A stretch of 6,702 bases of DNA from Desulfobacteraceae bacterium UBA2230 (GTDB lineage: Bacteria; Desulfobacterota; Desulfobacteria; Desulfobacterales; Desulfosarcinaceae). This document shows positions 1 to 5,510 of the stretch, one piece after another; the first letter of the stretch is position 1, and each line of letters begins with the position of its first letter. Where the stretch lies: contig DDYQ01000149.1 of assembly GCA_002348005.1 (NCBI GenBank), positions 1,089 to 7,790 on the forward strand. Reading direction: 5' to 3'. The translations under genes and the position numbers were made by a program. The notes under the pieces are model-generated. The model saw nothing but the letters and a program-made list of their open reading frames with translations, searched no databases and was not told where the DNA came from.

Positions 1-48
1 GGGCTCATAACCCGAAGGTCACAGGTTCGAATCCTGTCCCCGCTACCA
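1..48 (+). tRNA. Initiator tRNA-fMet (CAT), 3' part, cut by the window start
   Basis: This is the 3' portion of a tRNA, from inside the anticodon stem to the encoded CCA at 46-48. The anticodon loop is CTCATAA (4-10), with anticodon CAT at 6-8. It is flanked by GGG (1-3) and CCC (11-13), the three consecutive G-C pairs that mark initiator rather than elongator tRNA-Met. The variable loop AGGTC, a 5-bp T stem (ACAGG/CCTGT) around TTCGAAT, and the acceptor strand CCCCGCT plus A and CCA all follow in order, very like E. coli tRNA-fMet. Base 72 of the mature tRNA is T here, where E. coli has A; whether it is unpaired with base 1, as initiators require, cannot be seen because the 5' end lies outside the window. 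Confidence 0.95.
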
Positions 49-59
49 CCGCCTACAAG

Positions 60-88
60 GGCCTTGGTGAAAGCCGAGGCCTTTTTCT
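60..88 (+). terminator. Intrinsic terminator of the tRNA gene
   Basis: An 8-bp stem pairs 60-67 (GGCCTTGG) with 74-81 (CCGAGGCC), with one T-G wobble and a 6-nt loop (TGAAAG). It is followed at once by TTTTTCT (82-88). Placed 11 bases after the tRNA CCA, it is a standard Rho-independent terminator for the tRNA transcript. Confidence 0.9.
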
Positions 89-316
89 ATTCAGGCGTGC
101 CGCACCCTTCCCCTCATCTTTCAGTCTGGTCCTTGATCCGCCCAACTCATCCGCTCTGGCGGCCCAAATACAGGTCAGACCCAATAGCAGCGCCCGGGAG
201 CAGGAAATAAAGTACGGCTGTCGAAACGAGTAAGGCTCTGGTGGCGGGTGCAACTCCGGCCGGCGTCGCAAGAACGTTTCGAACGGTGACAGCAAACAAT
301 AAAGAGGAGGTAAGCA

Positions 317-565
317 ATGAAACTATCCAAGCAAGCCATGGCTTTGTCTTTGGCACTGGCCCTTTCGGTCTCGGTTTTCTATGCCTGCGGTGAAAGCACC
401 ACCACCGAAACCGGTCAGCAGGAAGGAGTTCAAACCGAAGAGCAGGCCCGCACCGAGAGCACCAGCCCAGGTACTGATACCGGCCAAACCGACAGTGGTA
501 TGGCCACGGGGGAAACAGCTCAGAATCCTGGAACGGGTACCGACTCCGGCACCACGACCAATTAA
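317..565 (+). CDS. Small Thr/Gly-rich predicted lipoprotein or secreted protein
   Basis: The gene encodes an 82-residue protein of unknown function. A strong Shine-Dalgarno (AGGAGGT at 305-311) sits 5 bases before the ATG, so the start is secure. Residues 1-23 form a signal peptide: a short basic head (K3, K5) and a hydrophobic Ala/Leu/Val core, ending F-Y-A-C with Cys24. That fits lipidation by signal peptidase II, although Tyr at -2 and Phe at -3 make a poor lipobox; cleavage by signal peptidase I is the alternative. The remaining 58 residues are low-complexity, rich in Thr, Gly, Glu, Gln and Ser, with no Cys and no hydrophobic segment, and are probably disordered in the envelope. The DUF3096-like gene starts 6 bases downstream, so the two are probably co-transcribed. 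Codon use is GC-rich at third positions like the neighbours. No functional domain is recognised. Confidence 0.7.
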   Translation: MKLSKQAMALSLALALSVSVFYACGESTTTETGQQEGVQTEEQARTESTSPGTDTGQTDSGMATGETAQNPGTGTDSGTTTN

Positions 566-571
566 AAGACC

Positions 572-700
572 ATGTACATCTCCATTGAGCCGATCATTTC
601 GATTGTCGCCGGGATCCTTATTCTGGTGATCCCCCGATTGCTCAACTACATTGTAGCGCTTTACCTGATCGTCGTGGGAATATTGACACTGATCCGGTAA
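572..700 (+). CDS. DUF3096-like small membrane protein (42 aa)
   Basis: A 42-codon ORF, beginning MYISIEPIIS and ending in TAA. It is almost entirely hydrophobic, with two candidate membrane segments (about residues 8-20 and 27-40) separated by a short P-R-L-L-N turn at 21-25. The pattern 'IVAGILIL-x-x-PRLLNYIVA-x-YLI-x-x-G' matches my knowledge of the DUF3096 family of tiny bacterial inner-membrane proteins, whose function is unknown. It begins 6 bases after the lipoprotein gene stop and has no clear Shine-Dalgarno of its own, so translation is probably coupled to the upstream gene. A terminator follows 27 bases after the stop. The gene is shorter than common ORF-length cut-offs and easy to miss; family resemblance and placement make it credible. 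Confidence 0.8.
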   Translation: MYISIEPIISIVAGILILVIPRLLNYIVALYLIVVGILTLIR

Positions 701-727
701 GATTTGTCGCTTAATGGTGGTCTGAAT

Positions 728-761
728 CCAAAAAGGGTCGCGGCAGCGCGACCCTTTTTGG
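728..761. terminator. Bidirectional intrinsic terminator between convergent genes
   Basis: This is a perfect inverted repeat: 15 bp (728-742 with 747-761) around a 4-nt GCAG loop. Its GC-rich core GGGTCGCG/CGCGACCC is flanked by A5 on the left and T5 on the right, so each strand reads as a stem followed by a T run. It lies between the + strand DUF3096-like gene and the minus-strand Cys-rich gene and should stop transcription from both. Confidence 0.92.
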
Positions 762-789
762 GTATCAGGGCAAGGCAGACCCGCCTTTT

Positions 790-1053
790 TCAGTTTTTCG
801 CAGCCTTCGGCCACAACCAGACTTCCCGCTCCACGCAGGGATCCGATGCGAAGGGATCGGTGAGCCCCTGAATCCCGATGGTGTGCTTTAGCAAACTGGC
901 AGTATCCATTTTCATACATTCCGGACAGAGGCAGACCTGAATATTCAATTCCCCGACTTTAAACCGACATACATGAGTGGCCAGGAGTTTTTCGCATGCG
1001 TAGCAGGGCATATGGACGCCGTCGGGCAATGGTTGAGGGGTTTCGATCCGCAT
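790..1053 (-). CDS. Uncharacterised Cys-rich, probably zinc-binding, 87-aa protein
   Basis: I do not recognise a named family. The start is placed at the ATG at 1053 because AAAGGA lies 8 bases upstream of it; the frame stays open further 5' (to 1086), but that extension has no ribosome site and would enter the leader of the sigma-54 promoter. The 87 residues hold seven cysteines: C17-x2-C20, C29, C41-x-C43-x2-C46 and C73. The C17/C20 and C43/C46 knuckles are spaced like a zinc ribbon or treble clef; H27, C29 and C41 could be extra ligands. There is no signal peptide or membrane segment, so it is probably cytoplasmic. The C-terminal half (50-87) has no motif, ending in a Trp-rich V-W-L-W-P stretch and a basic tail. 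The near-perfect -24/-12 promoter upstream suggests conditional, activator-dependent expression. The role is unknown. Confidence 0.7.
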   Translation of the reverse strand: MRIETPQPLPDGVHMPCYACEKLLATHVCRFKVGELNIQVCLCPECMKMDTASLLKHTIGIQGLTDPFASDPCVEREVWLWPKAAKN

Positions 1054-1112
1054 GGTGCAAATCCTTTCAGCGATAAGCGATCTCACAAGCCACTCGATTA
1101 GGCCGGTATTGA

Positions 1113-1129
1113 AGCAATAGGGGTGCCAA
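1113..1129 (-). promoter_or_regulatory. Sigma-54 (RpoN) promoter for the Cys-rich gene
   Basis: Read on the minus strand the site is TTGGCACCCCTATTGCT. It matches the established RpoN consensus YTGGCACGrNNNTTGCW: a full TGGCAC -24 element, a full TTGCT -12 element, and exactly 10 bases between the invariant GG and GC. Transcription would begin about 12 bases downstream (near 1100-1103), leaving a leader of roughly 50 bases before the ATG at 1053. No enhancer-binding site could be identified in the 94 bases further upstream. A T7 run (minus strand, 1169-1163) lies behind it but without a convincing stem. Confidence 0.8.
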
Positions 1130-1223
1130 TGTATCGAAGCGATCGGCTCTCACGCTTATCCGAAAAAAATCACTCCCATGACAGAACGATCGGTGGCAAG
1201 GGCAGCTACCATGAAGACAGTCT

Positions 1224-2534
1224 CTACAATCTCCAGTAGGCGATTTCCAGCCGGCTTGCCAAAGCAGCATCAAAGACGCCCTTTACATCCACCACGACCG
1301 GTCTGCCGTTTGTACACAGCCGGGCGATCCGCTCCAGACCCATCGCGCGATACGGCTTGTGCGCCACAGCCAGAACCACGGCATCCACATCATGCAACCG
1401 GTCGACAGGCAGGAGTTCGAGTCCGTAGTGGTCGACGGCTTCATGCGGATCGGCGAGCGGATCGTGGACCAGCACCTGAATGCCGTAATCCCTCAATTCA
1501 TGAATGATGTCGACAACCCTTGTGTTTCGCAGGTCCGGAACGTCTTCCTTGAATGTAATTCCCAGCACCGCCACTTTTGCGCCCTTGACCCTCCTGTCGC
1601 GATGAATCAGCAGTTTGACTGTCCGTTCGGCGATATATTTGCCCATACCGTCATTGATGCGGCGTCCCGCCAGGATCATCTCAGGATGATAGCCCAGCGA
1701 TTCAGCCTTGAAGGTCAGGTAGTAAGGATCGACCCCGATGCAGTGGCCTCCCACCAGACCCGGCCTGAACGGTAAAAAATTCCACTTGGTTCCGGCGGCC
1801 TCCAATACCTCCAGGGTATCGATGCCGATTAGATCGAAGATTTTGGACAGTTCATTCATCAGGGCGATGTTGAGATCGCGCTGCGTGTTTTCAATCACCT
1901 TGGCCGCTTCAGCCACTTTGATGCTCGAAGCCCGATGGATCCCGGCATTGACGACCTGTCCGTAAACCTGTTCCAGCAGGCGGGCCGTGGCCGGATTCGA
2001 TCCCGAAACGACTTTGATGACATTGTGCAGGGTGTGAACGCTGTCACCCGGGTTGATGCGTTCAGGCGAATACCCTACGGTAAAATCGCTGCCGAAAACC
2101 AACCCGGACTCCGCTTCCAGAATCGGGACGCAAATTTCCTCTGTGGCGCCCGGATAGACGGTCGATTCGAAAACCACGCAGCTGCCCCTTTGCAGATAGC
2201 GTCCGGTGGTGGCCGAAGCACCCCGCAGGGGCGTAAAGTCGGGTATATTATAATCGTCAATGGGCGTCGGCACGGCGACGATGATCAGACGGCAGCCCGC
2301 CAGATCTTCACCCGAAGCGGTGTAGCGAACAGGGGCCTTGACCAGTTCCGCTTCGCCGATCTCCAGTGTTCGATCGTATCCGGCCTTCAGTTCTTCAATT
2401 CGCCGGGCCTTCAAATCATACCCAACTACGTCGAAATGGGCGGAAAGATGCACCGCCAGCGGCAATCCCACGTATCCCAGCCCGATCACCGCGATCCGGT
2501 CCTGGCGCCCGATCAAGGATTCAAACGTTACCAT
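1224..2534 (-). CDS. tviB: UDP-N-acetyl-hexosamine 6-dehydrogenase (TviB/WbpO type nucleotide sugar dehydrogenase)
   Basis: This is a cytoplasmic NAD-dependent enzyme that oxidises C6 of a UDP-N-acetylhexosamine (UDP-GlcNAc or UDP-GalNAc) in two steps to the uronic acid, a precursor for capsule, O-antigen or exopolysaccharide. The 436 residues fit the family. The N-terminal Rossmann domain carries GLGYVGLP (18-25) and VPTPID (88-93); ESTVYPG follows at 123-129, and the AEAAKVIEN helix at 208-216. The catalytic Cys265 lies in GGHCIGVDPYYL, and a C-terminal UDP-binding domain with GITFKED (325-331) completes it. The stretch TKWNFLPFRPGLVGGHC is typical of the TviB/WbpO branch rather than UDP-glucose dehydrogenase. 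GAGGAG lies 8 bases before the ATG. No other polysaccharide gene is in view, so the exact substrate and end product stay open; the symbol marks the subfamily. Confidence 0.92.
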   Translation of the reverse strand: MVTFESLIGRQDRIAVIGLGYVGLPLAVHLSAHFDVVGYDLKARRIEELKAGYDRTLEIGEAELVKAPVRYTASGEDLAGCRLIIVAVPTPIDDYNIPDFTPLRGASATTGRYLQRGSCVVFESTVYPGATEEICVPILEAESGLVFGSDFTVGYSPERINPGDSVHTLHNVIKVVSGSNPATARLLEQVYGQVVNAGIHRASSIKVAEAAKVIENTQRDLNIALMNELSKIFDLIGIDTLEVLEAAGTKWNFLPFRPGLVGGHCIGVDPYYLTFKAESLGYHPEMILAGRRINDGMGKYIAERTVKLLIHRDRRVKGAKVAVLGITFKEDVPDLRNTRVVDIIHELRDYGIQVLVHDPLADPHEAVDHYGLELLPVDRLHDVDAVVLAVAHKPYRAMGLERIARLCTNGRPVVVDVKGVFDAALASRLEIAYWRL

Positions 2535-2656
2535 GCACGCTTCTCCTCATCCCAAGGGGAATGTTTACCTTCTTTTACGAACATGCCATTCTACAGGCAT
2601 TCAATTTGCCGTATGATGATTTCGCCGTGCTGTGCAGGCGTCGAACGGGAGATAGA

Positions 2657-3217
2657 ATGCAGCCAACTTCCACCGAGACCAACTGGTGCGTGATCACCGG
2701 GGCGCCCTGCGCCGGCAAAACGACGCTCATCCAAGCCCTGGCTCGCCGGGGCTTCCCGGTCGCCGGAGAAGTTGCCCGCGAATACATCGACGCCCGACTG
2801 GCCGCCGGATCGACCCTGCGACAAATCAGGGCCGATGCCCTCTCCTTCGAACGCCACATCCTTCTGGAGAAAGCCCGATTGGAACGCAGACTCCCGCCGC
2901 GTCGGCTTGTGTTCCTGGATCGGGCCATTCCGGACAGCACGGCTTACTTCCGATTGGAAGGTCTGGATCCCGCCGAACCCCTGACCCTGAGCCGGATGTT
3001 CCGCTATCGTGAGGTTTATTTACTCGAGCGGCTGAAATTTACACCCGACGGCATTCGTTCCGAAGACGATGCGACCGCGGCCCGACTGGAGGACCTGCTG
3101 ATCGAAACCTATTCCCAGTTGGATTACCCGATCATCCGTGTTCCAATCCTTGAGGAATCGCGGCGGCTTGCATTCGTTTTAGACCACCTCAACGCTCAGG
3201 GGCTTCAAGATCCTTGA
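2657..3217 (+). CDS. AAA_28-type P-loop ATPase/kinase of unknown substrate
   Basis: The gene encodes a 186-residue single-domain P-loop protein. Walker A is GAPCAGKT (15-22), near the N terminus. Then come a conserved acidic stretch E38-V-A-R-E, a Walker-B-like strand ending L-D-R (87-89) in LVFLDRAIPDS, and a lid-like region around 124-146 (ERLKFTPDGIRSEDD). The architecture matches the AAA_28 family (COG3911-type predicted ATPases, related to NadR-like kinases), whose substrates are mostly unknown. I chose the ATG at 2657 because GGGAG (2647-2651) lies 5 bases before it and the P-loop then falls at the usual distance from the N terminus; the frame stays open upstream to 2366, but that part lies antisense to the dehydrogenase gene and its residues look non-coding. 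It is divergent from the dehydrogenase, and its last 29 bases overlap the end of the convergent rluF-like gene. Confidence 0.85.
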   Translation: MQPTSTETNWCVITGAPCAGKTTLIQALARRGFPVAGEVAREYIDARLAAGSTLRQIRADALSFERHILLEKARLERRLPPRRLVFLDRAIPDSTAYFRLEGLDPAEPLTLSRMFRYREVYLLERLKFTPDGIRSEDDATAARLEDLLIETYSQLDYPIIRVPILEESRRLAFVLDHLNAQGLQDP

Positions 3218-3905
3218 GAAGTATCTTCTTTTCCGCGCTGGTCAGGAATCTCCAGCCTCCCTGGGGCAGATCGCCCATGCGGATGTTGGCCATTCGGACG
3301 CGCTTCAATTCGATCACCTGGTAACCCAACTTGCGGGTCATGCGGCGTATCTGGCGATTGCGGCCTTCCCGGAGTACGATCCGAAAACGGCTTGCCGACA
3401 AGCGTCTCACACGTGCCGGTAACGTTTTGACGCCCTGCAAGGGGATACCGTTGCCCATGCGTTTGAGTGCTTGATCCGAAATCGGCCGATCCGCCCGGAC
3501 TTCATACTCTTTTTCATGTTCGAAGGAGGGATGCGAAAGATGATGATGAAGACGGCCGTCATTGGTCAACAACAGCAGGCCGCTGGAATCTTTGTCCAGT
3601 CGCCCGATCGGATAGATGCGTTCGGCGACATCGACCAGATCGATCACCACCGGTTCTCCTGAGTGACGGCAGCTGGTGACATACCCGATCGGCTTGTGCA
3701 GCATGATATAAACGGGTCGGCGGCTGATTTCAACGGGCTGACCATCCAACTCGACCCGATCGTTTTCCGGGTCGATCGTGGTGCCGAGATGGGTGATCAC
3801 CTGGCCGTTGACGCGTATCCGCCCAGACGTGATGTGCGCCTCTCCCTGGCGTCGGGAACAAACGCCGGCCGTGGAGAGCCATTTTTGCAGTCGCATTCGT
3901 GCCAT
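3189..3905 (-). CDS. rluF: rRNA pseudouridine synthase, RsuA/RluB/RluF family (RluF-like)
   Basis: This enzyme isomerises a uridine in ribosomal RNA to pseudouridine. It carries an N-terminal S4 RNA-binding domain (about residues 4-50: RLQKWLSTAGVCSRR, GRIRVNGQ). The catalytic domain contains GRLDKDSSGLLLLTNDG (101-117), where Asp104 is the expected nucleophile. HEKEYEV (130-136) and EGRNRQIRRM (180-189) follow. The 'LDKDSxGL...HEKEY' and 'RI-x-L-x-x-G-x-NRQIRRM' patterns resemble RluF (23S U2604) more than RluB or RsuA, but the target base cannot be proven from sequence. At 238 residues it lacks the C-terminal tail of E. coli RluF. GGAGAG (3919-3914) is 8 bases before the ATG. The start lies 17 bases after the argJ stop, so the two form an operon. 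Confidence 0.9.
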   Translation of the reverse strand: MARMRLQKWLSTAGVCSRRQGEAHITSGRIRVNGQVITHLGTTIDPENDRVELDGQPVEISRRPVYIMLHKPIGYVTSCRHSGEPVVIDLVDVAERIYPIGRLDKDSSGLLLLTNDGRLHHHLSHPSFEHEKEYEVRADRPISDQALKRMGNGIPLQGVKTLPARVRRLSASRFRIVLREGRNRQIRRMTRKLGYQVIELKRVRMANIRMGDLPQGGWRFLTSAEKKILLKDLEAPER

Positions 3906-3922
3906 GGTGGGTGCTCTCCGGA

Positions 3923-5110
3923 TCAGGAACGATAGTCGGCGTTTATTTTGACATAATCCACCGAGAAATCACAAGTCAGCATGCGGAATGAATCCGCACC
4001 CTGATGCAGGTCGATGGTGACGCTGAACTCTGGTTGTTTCAACACGGCCGTTACCTGCGCCTCGATTTCCGGGCCGCAGCCTCGACCGCGGCGGACCATC
4101 TGAACGCCATCGAAAAAGAGATCGATCGCTTCAGGGTTTATGGCAACGCCGCTGCGCCCAGCGGCAGCCATGATACGACCCCAATTGGCATCCTGTCCGA
4201 AAAACGCGGTTTTAACCAGTGGTGAATGGGCAACGGTATCGGCTACCTTCCGGGCGGCATCGCGATCTGCGGCGCCCCGAACGATGATTTCGACCACCTT
4301 GGTGACCCCTTCGCCATCCTTGACCAGGCGGCGCGAAATATCCCAAAGGGCCTCTTCCACTACCCTGCCGAATTCGCTGCACTGCTCTTCGGTTTGCACG
4401 ACCGCACCGGAAAGCCCGTTGGCCATGAAAAAAACGCTGTCGTTGGTGCTGGTATCGCCGTCTATGGTGATGCGGTTAAGCGTGCGGTCAACGGCCCTGC
4501 GCAGAAGCGGCTGAAGCAGGGCGGTATCAATCCCCACGTCGCAGCACATGAAACAGAGCATGGTGGCCATATCCGGGCGGATCATACCCGCGCCCTTGGC
4601 CGCCGCCACCAGCGTATAGGGCCGCTGGCCCAGCACACCACGGCGGAAAATCAGCTTCGGTACGGTATCGGTGGTCATGATCGAACGGCTGAAATCGGAA
4701 AAACCATCCGGACGCAGGGTGCCGATCAACCCGGGGATGGCAGCCTGTATGACGTTGACCGGCAGGGGCATTCCGATGACCCCGGTCGATGCCGTCAAAA
4801 CCTCCTCGGCATCCAGGTTCAGCCGATGGGCGATGTCCGTGGTCACGATGCGGGCATGCTCGAGACCCTCGGGTCCGGTGCAGCAGTTGGCGTTGCCGGC
4901 ATTGGTCACGATTGCGCGGGCCTTCCCGGCTGCCAGGCGTGTTTGAGACAAAATTACCGGTGCCGCCTTGACGCGGTTGCGGGTAAATACACCGGCGGCA
5001 CTTGCCGGCACCTCGGAGTAAATCAGCCCCAGATCGAGCACATCACGCTTCTTGATGCCCGCGGCTATACCCGTGGCCCTGAAACCCCGACATTGCAGGA
5101 TATCCTCCAC
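3923..5110 (-). CDS. argJ: ArgJ, bifunctional glutamate N-acetyltransferase / amino-acid acetyltransferase
   Basis: ArgJ moves the acetyl group from N-acetylornithine to glutamate, closing the acetyl cycle of arginine biosynthesis; bifunctional forms also make N-acetylglutamate from acetyl-CoA. The 395-residue length is normal. Family motifs appear in order: FTRNRVKAAPV (42-52), TNAGNANCCTG (69-79), STGVIG (108-113), KGAGMIRPDMATML (172-185), TIDGDTSTND (215-224), KDGEGVTK (264-271), DANWGRIMAAAGRSG (307-321) and a C-terminal NADYRS. The precursor self-cleaves before the Thr of MATML (Thr183), which becomes the N-terminal nucleophile of the beta chain; this Thr is present. The start codon is GTG (5110-5108), with AGGAGG 5 bases upstream; no better start exists. 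A sigma-70 promoter lies upstream, and the rluF-like gene follows 17 bases after the stop. Confidence 0.96.
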   Translation of the reverse strand: MEDILQCRGFRATGIAAGIKKRDVLDLGLIYSEVPASAAGVFTRNRVKAAPVILSQTRLAAGKARAIVTNAGNANCCTGPEGLEHARIVTTDIAHRLNLDAEEVLTASTGVIGMPLPVNVIQAAIPGLIGTLRPDGFSDFSRSIMTTDTVPKLIFRRGVLGQRPYTLVAAAKGAGMIRPDMATMLCFMCCDVGIDTALLQPLLRRAVDRTLNRITIDGDTSTNDSVFFMANGLSGAVVQTEEQCSEFGRVVEEALWDISRRLVKDGEGVTKVVEIIVRGAADRDAARKVADTVAHSPLVKTAFFGQDANWGRIMAAAGRSGVAINPEAIDLFFDGVQMVRRGRGCGPEIEAQVTAVLKQPEFSVTIDLHQGADSFRMLTCDFSVDYVKINADYRS

Positions 5111-5151
5111 CCCGACCTCCTGAAAACGCGTTTAAAGGTTTAAAACACAAG

Positions 5152-5179
5152 ATTATTTTCATGATCCAAAAACAGTCAA
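5152..5179 (-). promoter_or_regulatory. Sigma-70 promoter for argJ-rluF
   Basis: On the minus strand, TTGACT (5179-5174; 5 of 6 to the -35 consensus) is separated by 16 bases from AATAAT (5157-5152; 5 of 6 to TATAAT). A second TTGACT copy sits 7 bases further upstream (5186-5181). The predicted start near 5145 would give a short leader before the GTG at 5110. No ARG box was recognised. Confidence 0.6.
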
Positions 5180-5255
5180 AAGTCAATTTGCGTTTTCCGT
5201 TGCCAAGCAGCGGGATTTACACTAAATAGGGATATCAAGCTCAGGAGCGAATGTG

Positions 5256-5447
5256 ATGATAAGGATGATGCTGCCCATTTTCGAGTGTCCCCGATGCCGA
5301 TCGGCACTGTCCACCATCCAGACCTGAGGACAACTGCGCTGGCGCTGCAAGGATTGCGGCATTCGCTACGTCCTGGCCGACCTTCTGGATCAACTGGACG
5401 AAAGCACGGAGCAGTTGCTGGGTAGTGCATTATGTGATCGACTGTGA
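5256..5447 (+). CDS. Probable small dual-CxxC selenoprotein with in-frame TGA (codon 24)
   Basis: A 63-residue protein if TGA at 5325-5327 is read through. The start ATG has AGGAG (5243-5247) 8 bases upstream. Residues 10-14 (ECPRC) give a first knuckle, C11-x2-C14. After S-T-I-Q-T comes TGA at codon 24, then GQLRWRC, with a second knuckle C31-x2-C34 (CKDCG). An acidic Leu-rich helix (40-59) follows, with C60 near the end and TGA at 5445-5447. Coding character and both halves of a zinc-ribbon-like fold continue in the same frame across the TGA, so the stop is not the end of the gene. A SECIS-like hairpin lies at the expected distance. I recall, but cannot verify here, a curated family named 'dual CXXC motif small (seleno)protein' in deltaproteobacteria. 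The alternatives are a TGG-to-TGA nonsense mutation or sequencing error. truA follows after 63 bases with no terminator between. The function is unknown; redox or metal binding is an inference. Confidence 0.7.
5336..5366 (+). promoter_or_regulatory. Candidate bacterial SECIS element after the in-frame TGA
   Basis: An upper 7-bp stem pairs 5344-5350 (GCTGCAA) with 5354-5360 (TTGCGGC), including one U-G pair, around a GGA loop (5351-5353). A lower stem GCG/CGC (5336-5338 with 5364-5366) is separated by an internal loop. The apical loop lies 24-26 nt after the TGA and begins with G. Bacterial SECIS elements are coding-region hairpins just downstream of the UGA, with the loop about 16-37 nt away and a G among its first two bases, so the geometry fits. 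The stem also encodes the second CxxC, so some pairing could be coincidental. Confidence 0.5.
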
Positions 5448-5510
5448 GCCCCCTGCCGTGACAGTGTTCAAAATGCCGATTTTCGCTCCGCTTCTTACTC
5501 CGGTGATTAA

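Noticed and set aside
1..48. tRNA 3' end as an integration (att) site
   Set aside because: No integrase gene and no second copy of the tRNA 3' end is present in the window.
323..919. 198-codon minus-strand open frame across the lipoprotein gene, DUF3096-like gene and terminator
   Set aside because: It runs through a perfect bidirectional terminator and opposite two supported genes, and it has no recognisable domain.
1163..1169. T7 run on the minus strand after the dehydrogenase gene, as a possible terminator
   Set aside because: The bases before it form at best a 3-4 bp bulged stem, too weak to call an intrinsic terminator.
2366..2656. Longer 5' extension of the ATPase reading frame
   Set aside because: The extra 97 codons are mostly antisense to the dehydrogenase and look non-coding. 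The internal ATG at 2657 has a ribosome site and puts the P-loop where the family has it.
1935..2693. 252-codon open frame on the + strand antisense to the dehydrogenase
   Set aside because: It is a shadow of the nucleotide sugar dehydrogenase, has no ribosome site or domain, and runs into the ATPase gene in a different frame.
4226..5143. 305-codon open frame on the + strand antisense to argJ
   Set aside because: It lies opposite a complete, motif-rich ArgJ. Its translation is rich in Gly/His/Arg with no domain, as expected of the mirror frame of a GC-rich gene.
5200..5228. TTGCCA-N17-TAAATA as a promoter for the dual-CxxC gene
   Set aside because: The -10 matches consensus at only about 3 of 6 positions. 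A promoter must lie in this gap, but I cannot support this one.
5176..5430. 84-codon minus-strand open frame opposite the dual-CxxC gene
   Set aside because: The + strand frame shows two CxxC knuckles and a strong ribosome site. The minus frame overlaps the argJ promoter and shows no motif.
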